Below are positions 8,032 through 16,576 of a stretch of 64,000 nt of DNA, one piece after another. The number at the start of each line of letters is the position of its first letter. Position 1 is the stretch's first letter. Source of the DNA: Acidobacteriaceae bacterium (GTDB lineage: Bacteria > Acidobacteriota > Terriglobia > Bryobacterales > Bryobacteraceae); NCBI GenBank assembly GCA_903970405.1, contig CAJCIT010000231.1, positions 1 through 64,000 on the forward strand. Direction: 5' to 3'. A program made the translations under genes and the position numbers. Below the pieces are notes generated by a model. It was not told the DNA's origin and made no database searches. It saw only the letters and a program-made list of their open reading frames with translations.

Positions 8032-9030
8032 ATGCAGGTAGAGTTTCACGATTATGGCGTTTTCCTGCCGGAGATCGACCTCTGGCTGGATTCCACCGCC
8101 CCACAGCGCGCCACCTGGATTTCGCACGGCCATCGTGACCATGCACGCGGCCGCCATGAAAGGGTTCTCGGAACAAGTACCACGCTACGCTTTTACCGAA
8201 TGAGGCTCACGGTCGAGCCTCAGGACCGGGAACCCGAGGAATTCCCACTGGAGTTCGGAGAAACTCTCGATTGGAATGGCGCTCTGCTGACCGCTTATCC
8301 TGCCGGCCACATCCTGGGCGCCGCGCAACTTCTGGTCACTTACAAAGGGGAACGCCTGGTCTACACGGGCGACGTCAAGTTGCGGCCGCCACTGGCTGGC
8401 GTCACCGCTGTTACGGTTCCCTGTGACCGGCTGATTATTGAATCGACCTTCGGTCTGCCCATCTACCGGCTTCTGTCACGCGAAGAAGCGCGCGAGCGCA
8501 TCGTTAGGTTCGCCAGGGAATGTCTGGCCGAACAATCGATTCCGGCTTTCATCGGGTACGCGCTCGGCCGGGGACAGGAAATCGTTAGCATTCTGTGCGA
8601 GGCAGGTATCCGAACGGCGGTTCATGGCGCGATCGCCCGATTCATCCCGATCTACGAGGAGGCGGGTTATCGCTTTCCCGGATGGGAGGCCTATGACGCT
8701 CGCGAAACCGCCGGCAAAGCCCTGGTTATCGTGCCCACGCATGGCAGCGGGCTGAAGGCGCGAGGAAGAAACATTCGTATCGCCTATGTGTCGGGATGGG
8801 CGGCGTTGAGCAATGCGCGAGCGCGGTCCGGGGCCGAGGAACTGATTCCGTACTCTGACCACTCAGATTTCGATGAACTGCTCGATATGGTCACTCACAG
8901 CGGTGCGAGACACATCGACCTGGTCCACGGCTACACGGAACCGTTTTCGAGGATACTCATGAAGCGCGGTTTTGAGGCGCGGGGCCATCGCGCCGGCGCC
9001 GGCACGAACGTTGAGGACGCCGAAGGGTAA
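8032..9030 (+). CDS. Ligase-associated DNA exonuclease, metallo-beta-lactamase/beta-CASP fold
   Basis: The 332-residue protein matches bacterial MBL-fold nucleases related to mRNA 3'-processing factors that are encoded beside ATP-dependent DNA ligases. The zinc-binding motif is HGHRDH with His32, His34, Asp36 and His37, and later metal or active-site elements include GHILGAAQLL, YTGDVK and the C-terminal SDHSDFDELL and VHGYTEPF. I chose ATG 8032 because family members start close to the segment equivalent to EFHDYGVFLPEIDLWLD; the open frame extends to ATG 7963, which remains possible. The DNA ligase begins six bases after its stop, so the pair almost certainly works together in repair of DNA ends. 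Confidence 0.9.
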   Translation: MQVEFHDYGVFLPEIDLWLDSTAPQRATWISHGHRDHARGRHERVLGTSTTLRFYRMRLTVEPQDREPEEFPLEFGETLDWNGALLTAYPAGHILGAAQLLVTYKGERLVYTGDVKLRPPLAGVTAVTVPCDRLIIESTFGLPIYRLLSREEARERIVRFARECLAEQSIPAFIGYALGRGQEIVSILCEAGIRTAVHGAIARFIPIYEEAGYRFPGWEAYDARETAGKALVIVPTHGSGLKARGRNIRIAYVSGWAALSNARARSGAEELIPYSDHSDFDELLDMVTHSGARHIDLVHGYTEPFSRILMKRGFEARGHRAGAGTNVEDAEG

Positions 9031-9036
9031 TTACGG

Positions 9037-10698
9037 ATGGACGAACTGGCGCAAGTCTGTGAGCGTATTGCCGCTTCCGCCAGCCGTCTCCGGAAGGCCG
9101 GTTTGTTGGCCGATTACCTGCGCACTCTGGACGATTCCGCCCTCTTGCTGGCGGTGCGCTTTCTCAGCACAGGGCCCATCGCCAAAGGCGGTGTGAATCG
9201 AACGTTGTTCGGCGACGAAGAGAAGCAGCGGCTCTCCATCGGCTACGCCACGATGCGCGAAGCTTTGGAACGGGTGGTGGACTGGGACCCCGAAACGTTG
9301 CGCCTCTGCTATCAGGAAGTCGGCGACGCGGGCGAGACCATTGGCTTGCTGGTGCGCGGTCACACAAAGGAAGAGCCGCTGACACTGGCCGGCGCGAACG
9401 ACATTTACCAGCAGTTGTTCCGTACCCGACTCACTGCCCGCAAGGTGGAACTGCTCACGGAGGTCTTTCGAACATACCGGCCGCTGACCATCAAGTATTT
9501 CGTGAAGGTGGTCACCGGGAATCTGCGCATCGGCCTTTTAGCCAAGATGGTGGAAGAGGCCGTCGCCGTAGCGGCGGGGCTGCCGGTTGAAGCCATTGCC
9601 GACGCGAACAACCGTCTGGGGGATCTGGCGCAAGTGGCTGTTGCCGCGCGCAAGGGAACGCTGAGCGCCATTGAAACCCGGATCTTCCACCCGATGGATT
9701 TCATGCTGGCGAAGCCGCTGGACCGCGTCGAGGACTTGCCCACGCCGGCGAAATGGTTCGTCGAAGACAAATATGACGGCATTCGTTCCCAGGTACACAT
9801 CGACAAGGGACGTGTGAAGATCTATTCGCGCGGCATGGAAGACGTGACTTCCGGTTTTCCGGAGATCGAGCGTGCCTTCAGCGGCGCGAGCAGCACGGCG
9901 ATTGTGGATGGGGAGTTACTCGCCTGGCGCAATGGACGGGCACTGAACTTCACTGTGCTTCAACAACGGATTGCCCGCAAGAGCGTTCGGGCCGCCCTAC
10001 TGCTGGAGGTGCCGGTTGTCTTTGTCGCGTATGATCTGCTTCTCGAAAGCGGGCAGTTGCTGACGGGCGAGCCGCTGGAGACTCGCCGCGCCAGACTGGA
10101 AGCGCTGGTTGCCGGGCGTAAGAGCCTCTCCGCTGAGCCGGAAAGCCTCGTGCTATCGCCGCAAACCAGGCTGGCGGACCACGCCGCGCTAGAGCAGCAC
10201 TTCAATGAAGCCCGCGCTCGCGGGAACGAAGGCCTGCTAATTAAGCGCAGTGGAAGCGTCTATGAATCGGGGAAGCGGAGCGGGGCGTGGATGAAGCTGA
10301 AGCGGCCCTACGCGACACTGGATGTTGTTGTCACGGCCGCCGAACAGGGCCACGGCCGGCGGGCCACCGTCTTCTCCGATTACACTTTTGCAGTTCGCTC
10401 CCCTGACGGATTTGCGAACGTCGGCAAGGTATATTCTGGCTTGACGGATGCAGAGATCAAAGAACTCACCAAGATTTTCCGCTCGCTGTCGCTGCAACGA
10501 TTCGGACGCGTGATGCTGGTAAAACCGGTGGTGGTCCTCGAGGTTGCGTTCGACGGAATTCAAAAGAGCTCCCGCCACAAGAGCGGTTATGCTTTGCGGT
10601 TCCCGCGCATCGTTCGCTGGCGGCAGGATAAGAGGCCGGAGGAGTGTGACGACCTCCAGCGCGTCGAAAGGCTCTACGAAGCGTCGCTGGGCGGTTGA
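9037..10698 (+). CDS. ATP-dependent DNA ligase
   Basis: This 553-residue ligase seals nicks with ATP through a lysyl-AMP intermediate. The order is an N-terminal DNA-binding domain (about 1-215), an adenylation domain with motif I EDKYDGIRSQ where Lys245 is the nucleophile, motif III-like AIVDGELLAW, motif IV EGLLIKRSGSVYESGKRSGAWMKLK with motif V, and a C-terminal OB domain from about residue 425. It matches the bacterial ligase class that travels with an MBL exonuclease, here six bases upstream. Two other usual partners, an Lhr-like helicase and a metallophosphoesterase, are absent from the window. The ATG at 9037 is the only sensible start. Confidence 0.95.
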   Translation: MDELAQVCERIAASASRLRKAGLLADYLRTLDDSALLLAVRFLSTGPIAKGGVNRTLFGDEEKQRLSIGYATMREALERVVDWDPETLRLCYQEVGDAGETIGLLVRGHTKEEPLTLAGANDIYQQLFRTRLTARKVELLTEVFRTYRPLTIKYFVKVVTGNLRIGLLAKMVEEAVAVAAGLPVEAIADANNRLGDLAQVAVAARKGTLSAIETRIFHPMDFMLAKPLDRVEDLPTPAKWFVEDKYDGIRSQVHIDKGRVKIYSRGMEDVTSGFPEIERAFSGASSTAIVDGELLAWRNGRALNFTVLQQRIARKSVRAALLLEVPVVFVAYDLLLESGQLLTGEPLETRRARLEALVAGRKSLSAEPESLVLSPQTRLADHAALEQHFNEARARGNEGLLIKRSGSVYESGKRSGAWMKLKRPYATLDVVVTAAEQGHGRRATVFSDYTFAVRSPDGFANVGKVYSGLTDAEIKELTKIFRSLSLQRFGRVMLVKPVVVLEVAFDGIQKSSRHKSGYALRFPRIVRWRQDKRPEECDDLQRVERLYEASLGG

Positions 10699-10744
10699 CG
10701 CGAGGGAAGCCGCGCGAAATGAGTAGGTCTGGGCTCCCACCAAT

Positions 10745-11257
10745 TCAGTGCTGCCATCCAGACGCCCGGATGTCCTTCATCAACAGCATCAAGTGCAGCG
10801 GATGCACGGGGGAGGGTTCAAAATCAAACCGCATGTAGAACTGCCGCGCTTCCTCATTCAGCGCATGCACCAAAACCGCCCTGACCGCAATGATTTCGGC
10901 AGCGGATGCGGATCGCACCAGCGCGTCCTTCAGCAAAGCGCGCCCGAGCCCCGAGCCTTTCTCGGAATCATGGACAGCGAGGCGCGCAAGAAGCACGACA
11001 CCGATGGGATGATTTGGCGCGCCTTTGCCGACCCGCAGCGGCGCATCCTCCCGGTTGACGCTTCCAGCCGTCAGCGAATAGTAGCCGACCACTCGATTTT
11101 TCCGATGGACGAGATAGGTGGTCGTAAGATCGCTTTGCTGATTGGCATACGCAAACCGCTTCAGCCAATGATCAAGCGACTCCGCGCCGCAGGAAAACGC
11201 ATCGAGTTCGTGATGTCTGGCCAGCTTCTCCGGGCCGGTCAATGAAGCATCAGCCAC
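10745..11257 (-). CDS. GNAT acetyltransferase toxin, TacT type
   Basis: The 170-residue GNAT protein has the TacT layout: an N-terminal DAFSCGAESLDHWLKRFA, central RVVGYYSLTAGSV, acetyl-CoA loop EKGSGLGRALL, and the conserved tyrosine of ARQFYMRFDFEPSPVHPLHLMLLM near the C-terminus. TacT enzymes acetylate the amino group of charged tRNAs and stop translation. The GTG start at 11257 directly follows the TAA of the DUF1778 antitoxin, giving a tightly coupled pair. The gene seems intact, unlike the related locus at 39861-40221. The target tRNA cannot be read from sequence. Confidence 0.9.
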   Translation of the reverse strand: MADASLTGPEKLARHHELDAFSCGAESLDHWLKRFAYANQQSDLTTTYLVHRKNRVVGYYSLTAGSVNREDAPLRVGKGAPNHPIGVVLLARLAVHDSEKGSGLGRALLKDALVRSASAAEIIAVRAVLVHALNEEARQFYMRFDFEPSPVHPLHLMLLMKDIRASGWQH

Positions 11258-11545
11258 TTAGCTTCTTTCTAAGATCGAGGGTTCGGTGAGCAGCTTGCGC
11301 AGTCGTGGCCGTACACGCGCGGGGCGCTCCAGCGCGTTATTGAAAGCCTTCCACTGCTTATCCGAAAGGACAAAATGCACTTGATCGGCTATGGTCTCTT
11401 CCGCACGTGTACAAGCGCTCTCCAGAACGAAATCGGTCATGCTGATACCGCGTTTGTCCGCTGCCGCCCGGATCAATGATTCCTGAACCGATGTGGCGCG
11501 CAGATTTATCCGCCGGTCCTTGTTTCTGGATACAACACTTGCCAT
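11258..11545 (-). CDS. DUF1778 antitoxin, TacA type
   Basis: This 95-residue protein has the ribbon-helix-helix N-terminus of DUF1778 antitoxins (RRINLRATSVQESLIRAAAD, then MTDFVLESA) and a C-terminal segment LSDKQWKAFNNALERP typical of the toxin-wrapping region. It should bind its own promoter as a dimer and neutralise the adjacent GNAT toxin. The ATG at 11545 is preceded by AAGGGA. Its stop codon abuts the toxin GTG with no gap. The order antitoxin then toxin is standard for the family. Confidence 0.9.
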   Translation of the reverse strand: MASVVSRNKDRRINLRATSVQESLIRAAADKRGISMTDFVLESACTRAEETIADQVHFVLSDKQWKAFNNALERPARVRPRLRKLLTEPSILERS

Positions 11546-11797
11546 AAGTTCCCTTCTTTATTGTACACACATCGTATGACAACACTGGAGTTGGCGAGCA
11601 TTCTCCTTGAGCGCAGTCTGCATCACGAACCCAAACACAACGACGCCTAGCCAAACGGGCCGCGACTCGACCGCGCAGCGATGTCATTTTAGGCACGCGT
11701 TATTCGAACCGCTATTGATCTCCCGGTTAGCCCCGGCCCGGGTTATACACCCCTCATCGCTCCGCTTTGATACGCTACCCCTTTCGGTTCACCTCTC

Positions 11798-12649
11798 ATG
11801 CGTCACAAGTCACTTTTCAAAATTACGATGGTTCTGATTCCGGCTCTCGCTCTGATCGGTCTTGCGCTCTGGGCTCAGCAACCCCAAAACCACGACCTCG
11901 GTTTTACGGACACGCCCATTCTGCCCGGCCTTCCCTGGCATGTGCATGACCCGAACCGCCCCCATCCCAAGGTGGTCACCCCCTCCGATCAGCCCGGCGG
12001 CGCGCCCTCTGACGCCATCGTCCTCTTCGATGGAACCGACCTCTCCCACTGGACCTCCCACCACAGCAACATCACCAAGGCCGGCTCCGATGGCCCCGCC
12101 GAATGGAAGGTGGAGAACGGCTACGTGGAGGTGGTGCCCGGCACTGGCGACATTGCGTCTAAAGAGAAGTTCGGAGACGCCCAGTATCACGTCGAATGGG
12201 CCTCGCCCGCCGTTGTCCAAGGAACCAGCCAAGGCCGTGGCAACAGCGGCGTGATCGTCCAGGGCCGCTACGAAATTCAGGTGCTCGATTCCTACAACAG
12301 CCCGACCTATGCTGACGGGCAGGCGGGCGCCATCTACGGGCAGTGGCCCCCACTGGTCAACGCGACCCGGCCGCCCGGAGTCTGGCAGACCTACGACATC
12401 GTCTTTGAAGCTCCTAAGTTTGACGGCGACAAACTGGTGAAGCCGGCCTACTTCACCGTCTTTCTGAACGGCATCCTGCTTCACAATCGCAAGGAGTCCA
12501 TGGGCCCGATGGTCTACCGGCAGGTCGCGCACTATTCGCCGCAACCGGCCGAAGACTCGCTGGTTCTGCAGAATCACGGCAATAAGGACCGCTTCCGCAA
12601 CATTTGGGTCCGGCGGCTGGCGGGGTACGATCAACCGGAAACCAAGTAG
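11798..12649 (+). CDS. DUF1080 (3-keto-disaccharide hydrolase-like) secreted protein
   Basis: The 283-residue protein has an N-terminal hydrophobic signal sequence (MVLIPALALIGLALWAQQ) followed by a concanavalin-like jelly roll of the DUF1080 family: IVLFDGTDLSHWTS, then WKVENGYVEV, GNSGVIVQGRYEIQVLDSY and the C-terminal NIWVRRL. Some members hydrolyse 3-keto-glycosides formed by Gfo/Idh/MocA dehydrogenases. It is predicted to be exported to the periplasm or cell surface. The HAD gene starts four bases after its stop. Acidobacteria and Planctomycetes carry many copies of this family; the substrate here is unknown. Confidence 0.9.
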   Translation: MRHKSLFKITMVLIPALALIGLALWAQQPQNHDLGFTDTPILPGLPWHVHDPNRPHPKVVTPSDQPGGAPSDAIVLFDGTDLSHWTSHHSNITKAGSDGPAEWKVENGYVEVVPGTGDIASKEKFGDAQYHVEWASPAVVQGTSQGRGNSGVIVQGRYEIQVLDSYNSPTYADGQAGAIYGQWPPLVNATRPPGVWQTYDIVFEAPKFDGDKLVKPAYFTVFLNGILLHNRKESMGPMVYRQVAHYSPQPAEDSLVLQNHGNKDRFRNIWVRRLAGYDQPETK

Positions 12650-12652
12650 GCT

Positions 12653-13423
12653 TTGGCGCCGGCTCCCGCACTCATTCTCTTCGATATCGATGGCACGCTG
12701 ATGAGCCGCGCCGGGGCGCATCACAAGCGGGCGCTTGAGGAGGCGGTTCGCCGGATGGCTGGCCGCACCTCATCTCTGGACGCCGTTCCCACCCACGGCA
12801 AACTGGACCGTGACCTGCTCAATTTGCTGCTGACCGAAGCCGGGCTTTCGCAACGAGCCCGGCGCCTCGCGCTTCCCGAAACCATTCGCTTGGCTCAAAG
12901 CATCTACATCGAGTCCTCGCCACCCCGGCTCGAAGATCGGCTATGCCCCGGCGTGCGACCCTTGCTCGAAACCCTGGCCGGGGAGAAATTCGCCTTAGGG
13001 TTGGTCACCGGCAACCTCACCGCCATCGGTTGGCGCAAGCTGGAACTGGCCGGCATTCGTCACTTCTTCCAATTCGGAGCGTTTTCCGAACAAGCGGCAA
13101 CGCGGGCCTTACTCGCCCGTGCCGCCATCCGCCACGCCCGCAAAGCGCAGTTGGTGGAACGCGCCGCACCCGTTGCGCTCATCGGCGACCATGCGAATGA
13201 TGTGCATGCCGCCCACTGGAATCGGATTTATGCGATCGCGACTGGAACTGGCCTCGGCAGTACCGAAGAACTACGGGCCGCCCGCCCGCATCTGTTTGTA
13301 ACGGACCTTACTGAGCTCCGGATTTCCGCCTTGGCCACGCTGTTCGCGTCACCCATAGCAGGCCAAACCAAACGGCGAAGAGAACCAGTAATTCCGCCAC
13401 GCCCAGACGCGCCTCCGGCTTAA
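12653..13423 (+). CDS. HAD-superfamily hydrolase (phosphatase-like)
   Basis: The protein is a 256-residue HAD hydrolase. Motif I is FDIDGTLMS near residue 10, motif II is the VTGN segment (residue about 119), and motif IV-like acidic residues lie in LIGDHANDVHAA. The alpha-helical cap between residues 20 and 90 is of the phosphoglycolate-phosphatase type. The start is taken as TTG 12653, four bases after the DUF1080 stop; a later start would remove motif I. The last 30 residues are basic and proline-rich and run over a small convergent gene, so they may not be functional. The substrate is unknown. Confidence 0.85.
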   Translation: MAPAPALILFDIDGTLMSRAGAHHKRALEEAVRRMAGRTSSLDAVPTHGKLDRDLLNLLLTEAGLSQRARRLALPETIRLAQSIYIESSPPRLEDRLCPGVRPLLETLAGEKFALGLVTGNLTAIGWRKLELAGIRHFFQFGAFSEQAATRALLARAAIRHARKAQLVERAAPVALIGDHANDVHAAHWNRIYAIATGTGLGSTEELRAARPHLFVTDLTELRISALATLFASPIAGQTKRRREPVIPPRPDAPPA

Positions 13424-13499
13424 TCGCGCTGAGCACGGCCACGGTTCCCAAACAGAAAATCGTAGCGGCGGCGGTAAGTCTGATGTAGACGAAAAGCAT
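13308..13499 (-). CDS. Small two-helix membrane protein
   Basis: The 63-residue product consists of two clear transmembrane helices (about 4-26 and 34-52) separated by a short polar loop, and ends in a basic tail. The frame overlaps the end of the convergent HAD gene by 116 bases, which lowers confidence. The hydrophobic pattern is unlikely to arise by chance from the opposite strand of the region after 13423, where no other gene lies. No family is recognised. Confidence 0.45.
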   Translation of the reverse strand: MLFVYIRLTAAATIFCLGTVAVLSAIKPEARLGVAELLVLFAVWFGLLWVTRTAWPRRKSGAQ

Positions 13500-13685
13500 T
13501 AGTATTTAACGTATCAATTGGACCTTGAATCCGAAACAGACGAAAGTTTACCGGTGATTTACGTTATTTGCTCTTTCAAAGACCCAGATTTCTGTTTAAA
13601 TAAAGCCAGAGCGGTTTCAATTTCGATCCGCCCTCGCGGCTTGGTCTTAACGTTTGGCGCTGCCCGCCTGAACAGGGGAGATTTT

Positions 13686-14129
13686 ATGAGCCCTGTATTG
13701 ACCCCGACGCCTCGACCCGCAGCGGCGAGGCTCCTCTTTATTGGCAATGGCGCCGGCGAACACCTTTCGCTCCAGCGCATTCTTCAGGATTGGAATCTTC
13801 GAAGGGCCGGTTCATGCGCGCAGGCAATGGCTGCGATCGACTTGGAGCTGCCCAATGTGATTGTGTGCGAGGAGGAGCTGCCCGATGGTACGTGGCGCAG
13901 CGTCGTTTCGGCCGTTCAGATCCGGCCCGCGCCTCCGCCGGTGATCGTTCTGTCGTACCGGGAGGATGAGCGTCTTTGGGCGGAGGTTCTGCGCCGAGGC
14001 GGTTTCGATGTTCTGGCCTGTCCGTTGGACCCTTCCCGGACCAGGTTGGCCATCGACTATGCCGCCCTGCGATCGCACTCAGAATCGAGCCCGCCGGGCG
14101 TAATGCGAATGGCGGCGCAGGGGTACTGA
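13686..14129 (+). CDS. Degenerate receiver-domain protein (pseudo-receiver)
   Basis: The 147-residue protein follows the response-regulator receiver fold, starting with a beta strand ARLLFIGNG and showing VIVCEEELPDG where a receiver has its phosphoacceptor aspartate. At that position it has Glu62 instead of Asp; the acidic pair normally at the end of strand 1 is replaced by Gly-Asn; the conserved lysine before the cis-proline is Cys112. Ser90 at the switch position is retained. It is thus expected to be phosphorylation-independent. ATG 13686 is preceded by GGGGAG. It has no output domain and lies 84 bases upstream of the carotenoid genes on the same strand, so a regulatory role for that cluster is plausible but inferred. 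Confidence 0.7.
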   Translation: MSPVLTPTPRPAAARLLFIGNGAGEHLSLQRILQDWNLRRAGSCAQAMAAIDLELPNVIVCEEELPDGTWRSVVSAVQIRPAPPPVIVLSYREDERLWAEVLRRGGFDVLACPLDPSRTRLAIDYAALRSHSESSPPGVMRMAAQGY

Positions 14130-14213
14130 CCGGAGACCTCCGGGCGTGAATCGGGCAGTGCGTGTTCAAAGCGAAAATAAACCTGCGGTCGAAAGCCGGA
14201 CATCTCTAAGTAA

Positions 14214-15053
14214 GTGAAGACTCACCTGAGGAGCCAGGCCAGTATCGCTCTCGATCGGTGCCAGGTAGACGAATACCTGGATCGTCTATTGTCTTGCGAG
14301 GCATCGCGGTCGAACGGCGTCGTCCAGGAGGCGATGAGATACGCCGTGTTGGGACGCGCCCAACGCGTCCGGCCGATTCTCGCGCTCCGGGTAGCGCGTA
14401 CCCTGGGGCGGCGCGGCCCGCTCCCGCTCTGTGCCGGCTGCAGCGTGGAGTTGCTGCATTGCGCTTCGCTGATTATCGACGATCTTCCCTGTATGGACGA
14501 CGCGCCAGTGCGCCGGGATCGGCCGTCCGTGCATATCAAGTTCGGAGAGGCGGCGGCCGTGCTGGCCGCCTTTGGTCTGGTGGCGCTGTCCGCCCGTTTG
14601 CTTGTGGAGGTGGAGGCGACGCTCCTGGAGCACCAACGCCTCGCCGATTTCCAAATCGAGCTCCTGCGCAGTCTGGATTGTTCGGGCCTCATTGCCGGAC
14701 AGGCGCTGGACCTGCAACTGGCTGACAATCGCTACCCGCGCACCGATTGCCGGGTGACTGAGTTGAAGACTGTGCCGCTGTTCCAGTTGGCGGTGGCCGG
14801 CGGCGCTCTTTGCTCCGATCTCGATTCAAATGAAGAGGCCCTGCTGCAGTGTTTCGGCCGCGAGTTTGGGCTTGCGTTCCAAATGACGGACGACCTCCTT
14901 GACGGCGAATCCATTGAGCGCAACTTGCTCGAAGACAAGTTCAGCACTCTGCGGGCCGCCATCTCTCCATTTGGGCCCCGCAGCCGGGAACTGGAGGAGC
15001 TCCTCGACTATCTGCATGCGCGAGCAACAACTCAAGGACCGTACGTTCAGTAA
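14214..15053 (+). CDS. crtE: Polyprenyl (geranylgeranyl-type) diphosphate synthase
   Basis: This trans-prenyltransferase condenses isopentenyl diphosphate with allylic diphosphates to feed carotenoid synthesis. In 279 residues it shows the first aspartate-rich motif DDLPCMDD (Asp89, Asp90, Asp95, Asp96), the basic RRDRPS after it, the GQALDL segment at 162-167, and the second motif DDLLD (226-230). It starts with GTG 14214. Its 3' end overlaps phytoene desaturase, which marks an operon. Product length (farnesyl or geranylgeranyl diphosphate) cannot be read reliably, so crtE is assigned by context; a C15 product would make the downstream pathway C30. Confidence 0.85.
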   Translation: MKTHLRSQASIALDRCQVDEYLDRLLSCEASRSNGVVQEAMRYAVLGRAQRVRPILALRVARTLGRRGPLPLCAGCSVELLHCASLIIDDLPCMDDAPVRRDRPSVHIKFGEAAAVLAAFGLVALSARLLVEVEATLLEHQRLADFQIELLRSLDCSGLIAGQALDLQLADNRYPRTDCRVTELKTVPLFQLAVAGGALCSDLDSNEEALLQCFGREFGLAFQMTDDLLDGESIERNLLEDKFSTLRAAISPFGPRSRELEELLDYLHARATTQGPYVQ

Positions 15054-16575
15054 TCTCCCGGTAAGCCCGCCCGCGTTTCTTCCGTCAAGCGCCAAGAAAA
15101 AAGTGGTTGTGGTCGGCAGTGGATTCGGAGGTCTCAGCGCGGCCGTCCGCCTGCAAACCAAAGGCTTTGACGTGGATCTGATTGAGGCTCGCGACAAACT
15201 GGGCGGCCGCGCCTACCTCTATGAGCAGGACGGCTTCAAGTTCGATGGCGGCCCCACGGTGATTACCGCGCCGTTCATGATTGAAGAGTTGTTCACCGGC
15301 GCCGGGCGCAACCCGGCCGATTATGTGCGCATGGTTCCCGTGGAGCCGTTCTACCGGATTGAGTTTCATGACGGCCGATCCTTCGAATACGGGCTGGACG
15401 AGGCCGAGACCGAGCGGCGAGTGGCTGCCTTCGCTCCCAACGATCTGGACGGGTACCGCCGCATGGTGCGGCATGCTAAAGCCATCTTCGACAAAGGCTT
15501 TCTGGAACTGTCCAACCGGCCATTCCTAAGATTTAGCGACATGCTCAGGGTGGCGCCCGATCTGGTTCGTCTCCAGTCCTATAAGTCGGTTTATCGTTTC
15601 GCGGCCGGCTACGTGAAGGATCCGCTTCTCCGGCGCGTCTTCAGCTTTCATCCGCTATTGGTCGGTGGCAATCCCTTTCAGACAACTTCCATCTACGCGC
15701 TGATTCACTACCTCGAACGGCGATGGGGTGTTCATTACGCGATGGGCGGCACGGGATCGATCGTCGCGGGCCTGGGACGCCTGTTCACGGAACTGGGTGG
15801 ACGCGTGCATCTCAGTACGCCAGTCGCGAAGATTTTAGTGGAAGCCGGCGCTGCCGTGGGCGTTCGCACCGCCGCGGGCGAGACGTATCGCGCCGACGCG
15901 GTGGTGAGTAATGCGGATGTGGCTAACACGTACCGCAAAATGGTTGCGCCGGAGCATCGTCCGAAGTATACAGACCGGCGCCTGGCCAGAATGCGCTACA
16001 GCATGTCTCTATTCGTAATTTATTTTGGCACGCGAAAACAATACCCCGGCATCGAACACCACACCATTATCTTGAGCGAAAGTTACCGCGAACTGCTCAA
16101 CGACATTTTCAATAAGAAGTTGCTGCGCGATGATTTCTCGCTCTATCTGCATCGGCCGACGGCCACCGACTCATCGATGGCGCCTGCTGGATGCGACTGC
16201 TTCTACGCGCTGGCGCCGGTTCCTCACCAGGAAAGCGGTATCGACTGGACGAAGCAGGCGCCTTTGTTTCGCGATCGGATCACGAAGTTTCTGGATGAGC
16301 GCTATCTGCCCGGCTTGCTTGAAAATCTGGTTACGGAGCGCCTGCTGACACCTCTAGATTTCGAAACTACGTTAGACACCTATCGGGGGTCCGGCTTCTC
16401 CTTTGAGCCGCTCTTTCGGCAAAGCGCCTGGTTCCGTCCCCACAACGAATCGGAGGACGTCCGTAACCTCTACTTTGTGGGAGCGGGAACGCACCCGGGC
16501 GCGGGCGTTCCGGGAGTTCTCTCATCCGCTAAAATTGCCGAACAATTGATCTGCGATCGTTTGCGGAGCAATTGA
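15016..16575 (+). CDS. crtI: Phytoene desaturase family FAD enzyme
   Basis: CrtI-type enzymes desaturate phytoene (or the C30 analogue) step by step at the membrane. The 519-residue protein has the dinucleotide-binding VVVVGSGFGGLSAAVRL near its N-terminus, the GGRAYLYEQDGFKFDGGPT active-site region, and the C-terminal FAD motif NLYFVGAGTHPGAGVPGVL. I chose ATG 15016, overlapping crtE by 38 bases, because residues from the longer frame starting at 14899 overlap conserved crtE sequence and look unlike CrtI. A GTG further down near 15100 is also possible. The next gene starts two bases after its stop. Confidence 0.92.
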   Translation: MREQQLKDRTFSNLPVSPPAFLPSSAKKKVVVVGSGFGGLSAAVRLQTKGFDVDLIEARDKLGGRAYLYEQDGFKFDGGPTVITAPFMIEELFTGAGRNPADYVRMVPVEPFYRIEFHDGRSFEYGLDEAETERRVAAFAPNDLDGYRRMVRHAKAIFDKGFLELSNRPFLRFSDMLRVAPDLVRLQSYKSVYRFAAGYVKDPLLRRVFSFHPLLVGGNPFQTTSIYALIHYLERRWGVHYAMGGTGSIVAGLGRLFTELGGRVHLSTPVAKILVEAGAAVGVRTAAGETYRADAVVSNADVANTYRKMVAPEHRPKYTDRRLARMRYSMSLFVIYFGTRKQYPGIEHHTIILSESYRELLNDIFNKKLLRDDFSLYLHRPTATDSSMAPAGCDCFYALAPVPHQESGIDWTKQAPLFRDRITKFLDERYLPGLLENLVTERLLTPLDFETTLDTYRGSGFSFEPLFRQSAWFRPHNESEDVRNLYFVGAGTHPGAGVPGVLSSAKIAEQLICDRLRSN

Positions 16576-16576
16576 T

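Noticed and set aside
14899-15015. Longer N-terminus for the phytoene desaturase
   Set aside because: It overlaps conserved prenyl synthase sequence in another frame and does not look like CrtI.
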